From Rapidithrix thailandica (lineage in GTDB: Bacteria > Bacteroidota > Bacteroidia > Cytophagales > Flammeovirgaceae): a stretch of DNA of 64,000 nucleotides. Numbering within the stretch: the first letter of the stretch is position 1; the number at the start of each line of letters is the position of its first letter. The position numbers and the translations under genes were made by a program. This document shows positions 26,252 through 35,793 of the stretch, in pieces. Under the pieces are notes generated by a model, which saw only the letters and a program-made list of their open reading frames with translations, searched no databases and was not told the origin of the DNA. The stretch lies in contig NZ_JBDKWZ010000001.1 of the NCBI RefSeq assembly GCF_039710355.1, forward strand, positions 1 through 64,000. Direction: 5' to 3'.

Positions 26252-27093
26252 GAATGATGCATTAATTTTCTCTTATAAATCTTTTCTGATTCGCTCAATA
26301 TGCTAAACTGATCCTGTACCAAAGTAAATTTTAAGCTTTCTTTTGTACCAAGGCATAAGATGCCCTGTGGACTGAGGCTGGCCACAAAAAGGTTGAATAC
26401 TTTATCCCGTAGCGGGCGGGTAAAGTAAATCATCACATTCCGACAAATAATCAGATCAAACTCATTAAAAACCCAGTCCGTTACCAGGTTGTGGTTGGCC
26501 CAGACAATGTTTTGTTTTAAATTCTGATGCATGATGGCCGCTTTATACTGGCTGTAATAGTACGTGCTGAAATCTTCCTTTCCTCCCGACAAACGATAAT
26601 TGATACTGTACTCCCGCATTCGCTCATTTTTATAAATACCGTCCCGGGCCAAAGCCAGGTTCATTTCATTGAAATCGGTAGCGTAAATCCGGCAACGGGA
26701 GTACAGGCCTTCTTCTTTTAAAAGTATTGCTAAAGAATATACTTCTTCTCCACTGGCACAGCCGGCATTCCAAATTCTGATAAAGGGAATGGTACGCAAG
26801 AGGGGAATGGCTACCTGACGGAATTTCAGGTAAAACTGCGGGTCCCGGAACATTTCGGTGACACAGATGGAGAACTGCCGGATTAAGGCCGTAGCCAAAG
26901 GGATGTCTTGGGGGATTTGTTCCTGTGCGGCTTGTAACGTGGGGATATCTTGTAAATGCAACCAATGTAAGATGCGCCTTTTGATATGTGCCCGGCTGTA
27001 TTCCCGGAAATCATATCCATAATGATTGAAAATGATCTCCAGGAATTGTTCGATTTCCTGATCGCTGATATATTGATTGCTAATAGGGCCCAT
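26248..27093 (-). CDS. cheR: CheR-type protein methyltransferase
   Basis: 281 residues. An N-terminal helical CheR_N domain (FLEIIFNHYGYDFREYSRAH) precedes a SAM-dependent methyltransferase domain with IWNAGCASGEEVYSLAI (SAM-binding loop), YATDFNEMNLALA, and FDLIICRNVMIYF. It methylates glutamates on a signalling protein using S-adenosylmethionine. First gene of the cheR-cheB-hybrid kinase operon (ATGA overlap with cheB). The operon lacks the classical chemotaxis core, pointing to a signalling pathway other than flagellar taxis. Confidence 0.93.
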   Translation of the reverse strand: MGPISNQYISDQEIEQFLEIIFNHYGYDFREYSRAHIKRRILHWLHLQDIPTLQAAQEQIPQDIPLATALIRQFSICVTEMFRDPQFYLKFRQVAIPLLRTIPFIRIWNAGCASGEEVYSLAILLKEEGLYSRCRIYATDFNEMNLALARDGIYKNERMREYSINYRLSGGKEDFSTYYYSQYKAAIMHQNLKQNIVWANHNLVTDWVFNEFDLIICRNVMIYFTRPLRDKVFNLFVASLSPQGILCLGTKESLKFTLVQDQFSILSESEKIYKRKLMHHS

Positions 27094-27472
27094 AGGATAC
27101 CTTGTTTGGTAGAATGACTCCGGGGATGTGCGTTCAAAGTATCTGAAAATATCGAAGAGACAGCCTGTTACGGATTTTAAACATACTTATTTTGAATCGC
27201 TAAAAAATAGAAAATCCGCTTATTAAAGATAATGATATTTTAAGTTTGATCATAAGTTTTTTACAAAAAATAAGGTATCAAAATATAGAAATTAAGTATT
27301 GGATGCTGCTTTTTTATTGGAATTCGAGAGGTGGATTTCCGGGCAAGTGAATTGGCATTTCTGAAAATTTAATATTTTTACTAAAAAACTGTAGTATAAG
27401 AATATACTCGAAGAACTATCATTAACTATCATCACAACTATCTTTTCTCCATTCTTAAGGAATAAATTAAGT
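27094..27472. other. Divergent intergenic region between cheR and TPR kinase
   Basis: 379 AT-rich bases. A TAAGTTTG at 27241-27248 fits the TAnnTTTG -7 consensus on the plus strand but is 225 bases from the kinase start. No other feature was resolved. Confidence 0.4.
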
Positions 27473-29671
27473 ATGCGACTCCTTGGGTCTTTGATATTCT
27501 GGGTGCTATTTTCCCCTTTCGTTTTTGCTTCTGTTCCCGATAGTTTACACCATGGATTGGCCGGTGCGGATGACAGCCTCCGGGTTGAAATCTATAATAA
27601 ATTGGGTGACTATTATCAGTACAAAATGCCTGATTCCGCTTTGATTTATGTTGATAAAGGCTTGGAATTGGCCATGCAAAAGGGCTTTCTACACTTGCAA
27701 CATAAGTTGTTAATCCAAAAGGCAAAGTACCTGGATGATCAAAGAGATACGGATCGTATTATGCAATGTTATGAAGAAGCCGGAAAAGTTGCCCTGCAAT
27801 CCGGTGATACGGCCTTGATCATTCAAAGTTATAAGTTGCTGGGAGATTTTCATTTACTCCGAGCTCAATTTACCCTGGGTAGAGAGTATTACCAAAAAGC
27901 GCAGAATGTATACTGGCAACTGCAGGATAGTTTGGGGGTGGCTGATATGAAAACCCAATTAGGTATTGCGTATGATCAAGAAGGGCTTTACAACCGGGCG
28001 CTTACTTATTATATGGATGCGCTGGATTTATACATCCAGCAAAAAGACTCTGCTACAATTTCTGCCGGATTAAATAACATTGCGATTATCTACAAGCGGC
28101 AAGACCAGCTGGAGGATGCGCAAACCTATTATGAGCAAGCATTGTCGATTAGCCGCGCCATCAATGATACTACCGGGATGGGGGTGACAATGGTCAATCT
28201 GGGTTTGCTTTACAAAGACCAGGGAAAATTTGAGCGTTCGGAGCGGATGTTTAAGGAGGCCTTGGCAATTTTTGAACACAAACGGAATTTCTATGGTAAA
28301 ATGGTAGTGCTCCACAATTATGGGGAGTTGAAGTTTGCCGAAAAAAATTTCCGGAGCGCTTTGGACTATTTCACTCACTCAAATATGTTGGCGGACAAAG
28401 AAGGGGTGGTGGTATTGATGGCAAAAAATATTTACTCCATCGCCAAAACGCTTTATCAGCAAAATCACCGGAAACAAAGTCAACAAGCTGCGCACCGCAG
28501 TTTGAAAATAGCTGAAGATGCCGGCCTGATCGAAGAGCAAAAAGATGCCCATGAATTATTGGCGAAAATATATGAAAAGGCCGGGCTGTTTGAGCAATCA
28601 TTGAAGCATTTTAAAAAATCAGTGGTTTTGAAAGAAGATCTTTACAATGAAGACAAGGCTACTTCTATCAATCGCTTAAAGTCCGAGTTTGAACTCAAAC
28701 AAAAAGACCAGGAAATTCAGAGCCTGAAAACCGAACAGGTGTTGCAACAAGCCCGTACCAAGGCCGAAAGCCAGATGAATAAAGTATTGGTAGTAGGTTC
28801 TTTACTTTTGATTGTCAGTCTGTGCATCTTGGCCTATCATAATTTTAAAACCCGTAAGTTCAATCTTTTATTAAGAGAACAGAAGCTGCAAGTCAGTCGT
28901 AAAAACGACCAAATCCGGCAAAGCCAAGAGGCTTTGTTGGAAAAAAATAAGGCATTGGAACGCATTAATTTGGAAAAGGATGATATCATGGCTATGCTGG
29001 CACACGACTTACGTAGCCCGTTGAACAATGTGAAAGGCCTGTTGAGTTTGATGGAATTGAGTGGGATTGATAACCTGACCGGCGAACAAGCAAAATGCAT
29101 GGGAATGATGCGTAAGGCTACCGAAAAGCTGGACCAACGTATCAACTATATGTTGGATGTGGAAGCCATCAATGCCGAGCGAATCAATTTGCATGAGGAA
29201 GTGGTGAAAGCGAAAGAGATCGTGGAGCAGGTACATGGGGTGTTTAGAGAGCCTGCCCGCCAAAAACAAATTCACCTGATTCTGGAAAATTTAAATCAGG
29301 AAGTAGAGGTAAAAGTAGACCGGAATTATATGGTTCAGGTGTATGAAAATTTAGTGTCCAATGCGATTAAGTACTCTCCTGAAGGAAAGAAAGCCTGGTT
29401 GGGCGTACTTTCTCAAGAAAACAAAGTGCGGTTTTATGTAAAGGATCAGGGACCCGGCATTTCCTCACTGGAAGCCAATAAATTGTTTCATAAATTTCAA
29501 AAACTAAGCAGCCGGCCTACTAAAAATGAAAAGTCTACGGGACTGGGCTTGGCGATTGTCAAAAAATATGTGGAAGCTATGGGCGGCAGTGTAGGGTATA
29601 TCAGTGAAGTAGGGAAAGGAGCCGAATTTTATATAGAGTTTTCTTTGGCTGAGGAGAGAATGGTAAGTTAA
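27473..29671 (+). CDS. TPR-containing sensor histidine kinase
   Basis: 732 residues. A signal peptide (about 1-19), then a periplasmic array of tetratricopeptide repeats (about 25-400; for example ALTYYMDALDLYIQQ and GMGVTMVNLGLLYKDQG), a coiled stretch, one transmembrane helix (VLVVGSLLLIVSLCILAY, about 443-460), a coiled coil, HisKA with His in LAHDLRSPLNNVKG, and HATPase_c (YENLVSNAIKYSP, KDQGPGIS, STGLGLAIVKKYV). This is the common Bacteroidota TPR-kinase layout; the TPRs likely bind a periplasmic protein or peptide. No response regulator is adjacent. It is divergent from the cheR operon. Confidence 0.93.
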   Translation: MRLLGSLIFWVLFSPFVFASVPDSLHHGLAGADDSLRVEIYNKLGDYYQYKMPDSALIYVDKGLELAMQKGFLHLQHKLLIQKAKYLDDQRDTDRIMQCYEEAGKVALQSGDTALIIQSYKLLGDFHLLRAQFTLGREYYQKAQNVYWQLQDSLGVADMKTQLGIAYDQEGLYNRALTYYMDALDLYIQQKDSATISAGLNNIAIIYKRQDQLEDAQTYYEQALSISRAINDTTGMGVTMVNLGLLYKDQGKFERSERMFKEALAIFEHKRNFYGKMVVLHNYGELKFAEKNFRSALDYFTHSNMLADKEGVVVLMAKNIYSIAKTLYQQNHRKQSQQAAHRSLKIAEDAGLIEEQKDAHELLAKIYEKAGLFEQSLKHFKKSVVLKEDLYNEDKATSINRLKSEFELKQKDQEIQSLKTEQVLQQARTKAESQMNKVLVVGSLLLIVSLCILAYHNFKTRKFNLLLREQKLQVSRKNDQIRQSQEALLEKNKALERINLEKDDIMAMLAHDLRSPLNNVKGLLSLMELSGIDNLTGEQAKCMGMMRKATEKLDQRINYMLDVEAINAERINLHEEVVKAKEIVEQVHGVFREPARQKQIHLILENLNQEVEVKVDRNYMVQVYENLVSNAIKYSPEGKKAWLGVLSQENKVRFYVKDQGPGISSLEANKLFHKFQKLSSRPTKNEKSTGLGLAIVKKYVEAMGGSVGYISEVGKGAEFYIEFSLAEERMVS

Positions 29672-29896
29672 TAAGAAGAACCTACAGAAATATTATTAAG
29701 CATTCGAAGGTCCCTCTCTCGAAGTTAAGTGTGATTGCCCCTTAGGAGCCAAGGTGGGGCTGGCCCGTACTTTTTAGGCTAACTTGTACTACAAATAACA
29801 ATCAGGCGGTTTTCGTTTAAAAGCCAGCTTATTCCCTACCTAACAACTCTTACCTTGTTTGTTTACAACATCAGAAGAACAATTCTTTAAAATAAT

Positions 29897-29919
29897 TTAT
29901 TTAGAATTAGTCTAATTAA
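29897..29919. promoter_or_regulatory. Fur-like dyad operator upstream of the TonB receptor
   Basis: A 23-base AT-rich imperfect palindrome with core TTAGA-ATTAG-TCTAA (29901-29915); 9 of 11 base pairs are symmetric about 29908. It covers the expected -33 region of the promoter whose -7 element is at 29931-29938. Position and dyad fit Fur-family repression in low-metal response; the protein that binds is inferred, not shown. Confidence 0.45.
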
Positions 29920-29930
29920 GAATTGAATTA

Positions 29931-29938
29931 TATTTTTG
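29931..29938 (+). promoter_or_regulatory. Promoter -7 element of the TonB receptor locus
   Basis: TATTTTTG is an exact TAnnTTTG match, 28 bases before the ATG at 29967. Confidence 0.6.
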
Positions 29939-29966
29939 CCGCTTAACTAACTTTCCCGGGTAATCG

Positions 29967-32627
29967 ATGAGTGTACGAATACTGTTTACAAGCATTTTAT
30001 GGACTTTAGGGGTAACGGTGGCGGCTTGGGGCCAATCCGTCAAAGGCATTGTGAAAGATGACAACGGTAAGGGTCTGCCCGGAGTTATGGTGGAGATTCG
30101 GGGTTTACAGAAGATAACGTTTACCAATGAACAAGGGGGGTTCGAACTCAAGGTACCGGAGCAATTGCAGGAGTTTTCCCTGCTTTTTCATCTCCTGGGC
30201 AAAAAAGACGTACAGCTCGATTTTCAGCGAGACTCCGTTCCTGCCACAGTGCTGGTGGTGTTGCTGGATAATGATTTGTACCTGGACGAACTGGTGGTGA
30301 CCGAACAACGCGAAACCAACGGCAACAGCTCGGCCACGGTATTCGAAGAACAGGCCATAAACCTTTTGCAGGCACAAAGCCTGGCCGAGGTCATGACCTT
30401 GCTGCCAGGTAAAAGGATCGAACAGCCGGAGATGTTTAGGGTACAGACGTTGAGTTTACGGACGGCCAATCCCGACCGGAATAACTCTTTTGGGGTGAGT
30501 TTTCTGATCGATGATATTCCCCTCTCACAAAACGAAAACATGCAATTGTACCGGCCACATACAAAGGGATTTAATCCGGTGAATCAACGAAGGCCCACCA
30601 ATGATCCGGCCGGGGGAATTGACTTACGGACCATTCCGGTGGGGAATATCACCAAAGTGGAAGTGAATGCCGGTATTACCGATGCCCGGTATGGAGATGC
30701 GACTACCGGCCTGGTACGAATAGAACGGGAAGCGGGAAAAGCGCCTTACAAGTTGAGGATGACCATGCGGGGAGGCTCTTATAGTTTTAGTTTGACCAAA
30801 GGTTATAAACTTTCCAAGCGGAGCCAATTGAATGCTTCATTGGACTACTTGCATGCGGCACAGGACCCTCGCGATATGTTGACCCAGTATAAACGGGTTA
30901 CCGGAAACCTGCTCTGGACGGTAAGAAATCGCAAAAATAGATTGCGAAATACCGTTTCGGCATCCGTATCTACCAACTTGGATGGGGAAAAAGAAGAACC
31001 GAATTCTCCTGGCAGGAATACTGCCAAAGAGAAAAATCATTCTTTCCGCTTTTCCAACCGCTTGCATTGGAGTCCAAAGAAAGTCCTGGACCGCTTGAGT
31101 TTCAATACCGGTTTCTCCTTTGGCATCCAGCAAACTCGTAGGACTTCTTTTGTTAATAACGGAGGGAATGTGGTTGCTCTGGGAATGGAAACCGGTATGT
31201 ATGAAGCTACTTATACACCGGTGGCCTATACCTCGGTAAGGGAAGTGGATGGCAAACCCCTTTCTGCGCATAGCAGATTGGAAGGAGACAAAAGTTTTTG
31301 GACCGGAAAGATCAGACACCGCATCAATGCCGGTATAGAGATTAATTTTAGCGATAACCTGGGGGAAGGACGGAAGGTCTCCAGTGAAAATCTTGATGTA
31401 CAATTAGCTGTTGGCAATGGAGTAGGGGAACGTTCCTATGCTTTTAAAGACCGGGTGCCTGCCAGTTGGCGTTGGGCGCTTTACTTACAAGACAATATGA
31501 TTATTCCGTTGGGGCAAAAGGAGCTGGAAACCAAACTGGGTTTTCGCTACGATAGAATGAACGGTTATGTCTCGATGAGTCCGCGCCTCAACTTGGGTAT
31601 GAAGATCCATAAAAACTGGCATTGGCGGGGAGGGGTCGGCTATTTTACCAAGGCGCCTAGCCTGGTGCATATGTACAACGGCAATTTGTATTACGATTTT
31701 TTATTGGCCGACCACCGGAACAATTACTACGCCCGGGCATTGGTATATACCTTGGTGCGCGATGGGGATGTAACCGATCTGAAACCTTCCAAATCCTGGA
31801 AAACGGAAATGGGATTGGATTTTAAAAAGAAAGGTTATTCGCTCTCGCTGACCGGTTATTATTCAAAACGCTATGATGGCTTCGAAAAGAAGAGTCTTTA
31901 CGAACAGGTGAACATTCCGAAACTACAGTTCGAACCGGTGGAGCCTACCCGGCCTCCGTTGTATGAACAAACCGGAGAGGAGAAAGTACTCATTAAATAT
32001 ACACGGATGACCAATGCTCACTTTTCGCATGATTACGGAGCAGAGGTATTGGTTTCCACCCCGAAATTACAAGAAATTAATACTTCCTTTACCCTGAGTG
32101 GAGCTTATTGGGTGACAGAGACTTCCTCTACCTTGCCTCATATCATTAATTCGAACGACCCGTTGTCCGAGGAGCTGAAGGCTTTTCACAAACGCGCAAA
32201 AAATTTGTCTAAGGAACTGAATTTGCGATTTACAGTCGTACATCATATTCCGGAGGTGGGCTTGGTATTTACCCTGATAGCCGAGCAGTTTTTGATCAAA
32301 AGCAACAAAAATTATTTCGATTCGCCTTATCCCTATGCCTACCTGGATCGGAACCTGGTCTACCATGAACTTTCTGAGGAAGAGCGGGCCAACGAGAAAT
32401 ACGCGCATTTATGGATTCAGAAAGTCAAAGTAACCGATACACATGCTCCCTTGGTGTACCACAATTTTCATATCAGGGCTTCCAAGCAAATGAGCAATGG
32501 GATTCAACTGTCCTTTTATGCCAACAATTTTCTGAATTACCGGCCTACCTATAGGGATAATGAAAACAAAGAAAAAAGATTAAACGAAGCCATTTCTTTC
32601 GGAGGGCAATTAACCATAACCTTATAA
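29967..32627 (+). CDS. TonB-dependent outer-membrane receptor, putative metal/heme uptake
   Basis: 886 residues: signal peptide (ending VAAWGQ), a carboxypeptidase-regulatory-like domain (VKGIVKDDNGKGLPGVMVEI), plug (about 100-230; VSFLIDDIPL, IPVGNITKVEVNAGI) and barrel ending ISFGGQLTITL. It lacks the STN domain and is shorter than SusC proteins, so it resembles metal or siderophore receptors. It leads a collinear group: lipoprotein 13 bases downstream, then a barrel protein and a di-heme peroxidase. The Fur-like dyad over its promoter supports iron-type regulation. The actual ligand is inference; iron complex or heme are the leading options. Confidence 0.9.
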   Translation: MSVRILFTSILWTLGVTVAAWGQSVKGIVKDDNGKGLPGVMVEIRGLQKITFTNEQGGFELKVPEQLQEFSLLFHLLGKKDVQLDFQRDSVPATVLVVLLDNDLYLDELVVTEQRETNGNSSATVFEEQAINLLQAQSLAEVMTLLPGKRIEQPEMFRVQTLSLRTANPDRNNSFGVSFLIDDIPLSQNENMQLYRPHTKGFNPVNQRRPTNDPAGGIDLRTIPVGNITKVEVNAGITDARYGDATTGLVRIEREAGKAPYKLRMTMRGGSYSFSLTKGYKLSKRSQLNASLDYLHAAQDPRDMLTQYKRVTGNLLWTVRNRKNRLRNTVSASVSTNLDGEKEEPNSPGRNTAKEKNHSFRFSNRLHWSPKKVLDRLSFNTGFSFGIQQTRRTSFVNNGGNVVALGMETGMYEATYTPVAYTSVREVDGKPLSAHSRLEGDKSFWTGKIRHRINAGIEINFSDNLGEGRKVSSENLDVQLAVGNGVGERSYAFKDRVPASWRWALYLQDNMIIPLGQKELETKLGFRYDRMNGYVSMSPRLNLGMKIHKNWHWRGGVGYFTKAPSLVHMYNGNLYYDFLLADHRNNYYARALVYTLVRDGDVTDLKPSKSWKTEMGLDFKKKGYSLSLTGYYSKRYDGFEKKSLYEQVNIPKLQFEPVEPTRPPLYEQTGEEKVLIKYTRMTNAHFSHDYGAEVLVSTPKLQEINTSFTLSGAYWVTETSSTLPHIINSNDPLSEELKAFHKRAKNLSKELNLRFTVVHHIPEVGLVFTLIAEQFLIKSNKNYFDSPYPYAYLDRNLVYHELSEEERANEKYAHLWIQKVKVTDTHAPLVYHNFHIRASKQMSNGIQLSFYANNFLNYRPTYRDNENKEKRLNEAISFGGQLTITL

Positions 32628-32640
32628 CTAATATCGTAAT

Positions 32641-33963
32641 ATGAATTTCCTAAAAGTAAACTGTTTAGCCATTTTTATGGGTTTGTTTTTGTTTACCGCC
32701 TGTAATGAAAATGATGATGGAGTACCTCCGATAGAGCCGGTGTCCTATCAGGTACAACTGGGCTTTAAAGCATCCCTTTCGGAAATCGTTCCTATGGGGA
32801 TAGAAGTACGGTTGAGAAATCTGAATAGTGACCTTGAATATACCGGTACTACCGATGAAACCGGTCTGGCAGAATTTGCCGCCATCGTGCCCGGAAGCTA
32901 TGAAGTAAAAGCCAATTTGCAACTTACCCAAAGTGAATTTAAAGAATTGTTTGGTTTTACCACCCAAAATGAGTTGACCAACTTCAATGCGGTGCATACC
33001 GGGGTAGTGATTAATCATAATCAGGCTGCCAAAATCGAGTTGACCCTGGAGTCGGCACGGATTGGCGGTTTGGTATTCAAACAAATTTATTATGTAGGTT
33101 CTGACAGGAATAAAGCCGCAATGTTCCGGGATATGTTTTTCGAAATCTATAATAACTCGGACGAGGAAATATATCTGGATGGAATCTGTTTTGCACAATT
33201 ATTCGGCTCTACATCGACCAAGGGCGACAGCAAGCAATTCGACTGGTCCCAATCCATTGGCCAGACCAAAGGTGACCGGTCCAATACCGGTTATGTCTAT
33301 GCCGATCATGTGTATAAAATACCGGGTTCCGGCACGGACTATCCGTTGGCACCAGGGGCAAGTGTAGTGATAGCCGGTACAGGGATCAATCACAAAGCAC
33401 CCTTAGTGGTAGATGGTAAGGAGTATAAGGTTGAAGACCCTTCTTTGACTGTAGATTTATCCGATGCAGCCTTTGAAATAAACCTCAGGCAGTACCGCAT
33501 CGATCGAGGAATGAAACCTTATTCAACGGATATTGACAATCCGGATGTGCCGAATATGGACATTGTGTACAATTTGAGTAATAAAGATTTAATATTAGAT
33601 GTAATGGGGAGGGATTCTTTTATACTTTTCAGATTGACCGAAGACGCCTCAAATTGGGATCGTTTACCCAATCCGGAAGAAACAGTCGTAGATGAAGATA
33701 CAAAACGGTATTTACAAATCCCTGTGGAAATCATTGTTGATGGAGTAGAAATTAATAGGCCTGTGAAGCCATTCCCAAGGCGTTTGCCACAAGCCATAGA
33801 CGGAGGGTATACATATGCGCCTAAAGGTATTTTTTCTTCTCAGTCGTTGATCCGTAGAGTAGCCACAACCTTGGACGGTCGTAAAATTTTGCAAGATACC
33901 AATAACAGTTCAGAAGATTTTATCACTATCGATCTCCCCTTGCCTGGCGGTTGGGTAGAGTAA
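32641..33963 (+). CDS. DUF4876-like outer-membrane lipoprotein
   Basis: 440 residues with a lipoprotein signal (LFTACNEND, Cys near 21). A beta-sandwich region (about 30-135; RNLNSDLEYTGTTDETGLAEF) resembles a carboxypeptidase-regulatory fold. The rest (about 145-435), with FFEIYNNSDEEIYLDGICF, recalls a lamin-tail-like domain and matches the DUF4876 type I associate with TonB receptor loci. Likely a surface ligand-capture partner of the receptor encoded 13 bases upstream, comparable in position to SusD or HmuY. Family naming is from memory of the domain's context and is less certain than the lipoprotein call. Confidence 0.75.
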   Translation: MNFLKVNCLAIFMGLFLFTACNENDDGVPPIEPVSYQVQLGFKASLSEIVPMGIEVRLRNLNSDLEYTGTTDETGLAEFAAIVPGSYEVKANLQLTQSEFKELFGFTTQNELTNFNAVHTGVVINHNQAAKIELTLESARIGGLVFKQIYYVGSDRNKAAMFRDMFFEIYNNSDEEIYLDGICFAQLFGSTSTKGDSKQFDWSQSIGQTKGDRSNTGYVYADHVYKIPGSGTDYPLAPGASVVIAGTGINHKAPLVVDGKEYKVEDPSLTVDLSDAAFEINLRQYRIDRGMKPYSTDIDNPDVPNMDIVYNLSNKDLILDVMGRDSFILFRLTEDASNWDRLPNPEETVVDEDTKRYLQIPVEIIVDGVEINRPVKPFPRRLPQAIDGGYTYAPKGIFSSQSLIRRVATTLDGRKILQDTNNSSEDFITIDLPLPGGWVE

Positions 33964-34189
33964 GCATTCTATACATTTCGCAGTCTGGTGTTGAGTAGGT
34001 ACTGTTACTTCGCCAACATCCGGTTACGGCAGCTCTTGGTGTTCATTCCTGGCAGAGGGGGGCTTACCCTTCTCTGCTTTGTAAAAAAGCAGGAGTCACC
34101 TGTAAGGAGGGGAATGTATTGTAACGTTGAATAGTTACAACATCTTTCGGCAATCAGGTATAAAATTATCTATCGTTGAAATCATTTTG

Positions 34190-35746
34190 ATGAAATCCAT
34201 TATTATCTTCAGTTTGTTATTTTCCTTCGGGTTGGTCCGGGTTCCTCGTTTATCGGCCCAGGTTGATTCCATTCCTTTGCCTTTGAAAAGCCAGCGTTGG
34301 CAATGGTTTCGTTCAATGCCTACAGGGTTGGGGCAAACCATGCCGGAGGCCTATGCGCTGAGTTATTTCTATGCAGATTATCGAAAACAAGCTTTTCGCC
34401 AAGGAAGGCAACCGGGTTATGTAAAACAGTTTGGGTTTTATACCGAGGGAATCACCAAAGTGAAGCAAGTGACCTTGTTTGGCGAAGCCCGCATAGAAAA
34501 AGAGTTGCTAACGGACCATAATTGGGACCTTTCTCATGTTGAGCAATTGCGGGGTGAACAAAATGTCAGCCCTTTTCACTACGCTGCCTACCATCCGGGA
34601 AACTGGGACAATCAGAAATATGAATTTAAATTGGGGTTTACAGTGCCTCTGTTCAACGAAAAACTGCAACAAGCTTTGTACTTACGCTATGAGGCGAGTA
34701 ATTATTACCGTTTACAAGAGCCTCAGCCCAAGATTGATTATTTTCTGATTAATTTTTCTTACCAGGCGGCTTTTCAATTGGCTCCGGGTTGGCAAGTTGG
34801 GGCTTTTGTGTCAAAAGGTAAATCCGAAAAGGAATTTAATATTAACTACAAAGATGTATACCGGGATTCTCCCTCTTTCCCGGAATATTATAACCGGATT
34901 GTAATTGGGTACGGTACAGTAGAAGGAGCGGAGCAACGCAGAGGGGAGCCTGTTAAAAAGGATACGGATTTTGGCGGTTTTATTCAAAAGACCACTTCCC
35001 GGCAGGATGCTTACCTGAAGATCAAACGCTATTCCTTTACCGATGAATATATATTTCCAACCATCGAAAATGGAAAACGGATAGGATCGGATACCATCGG
35101 GGATTACCGCTCTGATGGTTGGGAACTGAATGCCTTGATTGTGGGGAAAAGCGCTTACCAATCCCGTTTTCTTAGAATACAGGCTAATATGGCCGATGGG
35201 ATTAATTACAACAGGGTCTTGGGAGGATATAATTATTTGTACAAGGAAAGCGCTCTGGAAATAACAGTAGGGAAAACAAACTGGCAGCGTAACTACCATT
35301 CTATATGGCTAGGTGCCCGTTACGATACTTATCAAAAAGAAGATACCCAGGCAGAAGTCCTGCTCAAAGTCGCTAACCTGAAAGGAGAGGTAGGTTGGTT
35401 AAAAAAATACGCTTTGCCCAAGGGCCATCACCTGCAACCCCTGGTGGAAGGCAGCTATACGGTCAGCTTGTCGAAACGGCTTCAGGTAGGGGAAGGATCG
35501 GTGGACCAGGCTTTTTATCAGGATATTATCCAACGGGACTATTTCTTTGCCACGGCCGATAAAGTAAGCCTGACTACCGGCCTGGAATACGAGGTTCCCA
35601 TGAAGAAGGAGAGCCACCGGGCATTTATCCAGATACAAGGCAATCTTTTACAAGCTATTGCTACCTCTAGTCAAATGGAAGGATTACCCGAAAGCTGGAA
35701 AAAATTAAACCTGACGGCAAGCCTGAAACTTGGATTCAGGTTTTGA
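34190..35746 (+). CDS. Outer-membrane beta-barrel protein (DUF6850-like)
   Basis: 518 residues from the ATG at 34190 (MKSIIIFSLLFSFG, signal peptide ending LSAQ); an upstream start at 34127 would bury the signal peptide. The body alternates hydrophobic and polar residues with many Tyr/Phe/Trp and ends ASLKLGFRF, a C-terminal Phe typical of outer-membrane barrels. It resembles the DUF6850 barrel family found beside DUF4876 lipoproteins and cytochrome c peroxidases. Function is unknown; a porin-like or accessory role in ligand uptake is inferred from the locus. Confidence 0.7.
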   Translation: MKSIIIFSLLFSFGLVRVPRLSAQVDSIPLPLKSQRWQWFRSMPTGLGQTMPEAYALSYFYADYRKQAFRQGRQPGYVKQFGFYTEGITKVKQVTLFGEARIEKELLTDHNWDLSHVEQLRGEQNVSPFHYAAYHPGNWDNQKYEFKLGFTVPLFNEKLQQALYLRYEASNYYRLQEPQPKIDYFLINFSYQAAFQLAPGWQVGAFVSKGKSEKEFNINYKDVYRDSPSFPEYYNRIVIGYGTVEGAEQRRGEPVKKDTDFGGFIQKTTSRQDAYLKIKRYSFTDEYIFPTIENGKRIGSDTIGDYRSDGWELNALIVGKSAYQSRFLRIQANMADGINYNRVLGGYNYLYKESALEITVGKTNWQRNYHSIWLGARYDTYQKEDTQAEVLLKVANLKGEVGWLKKYALPKGHHLQPLVEGSYTVSLSKRLQVGEGSVDQAFYQDIIQRDYFFATADKVSLTTGLEYEVPMKKESHRAFIQIQGNLLQAIATSSQMEGLPESWKKLNLTASLKLGFRF

Positions 35747-35793
35747 ATAAAATCGCCATTAATAACTAACCACTATTGATAATTCCTTTGACA

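Noticed and set aside
29697..29800. Possible tRNA or riboswitch in the TPR kinase-TonB receptor gap
   Set aside because: Local GC-rich pairs exist (for example GCC/GGC) but no cloverleaf, CCA end or known riboswitch core could be assembled.
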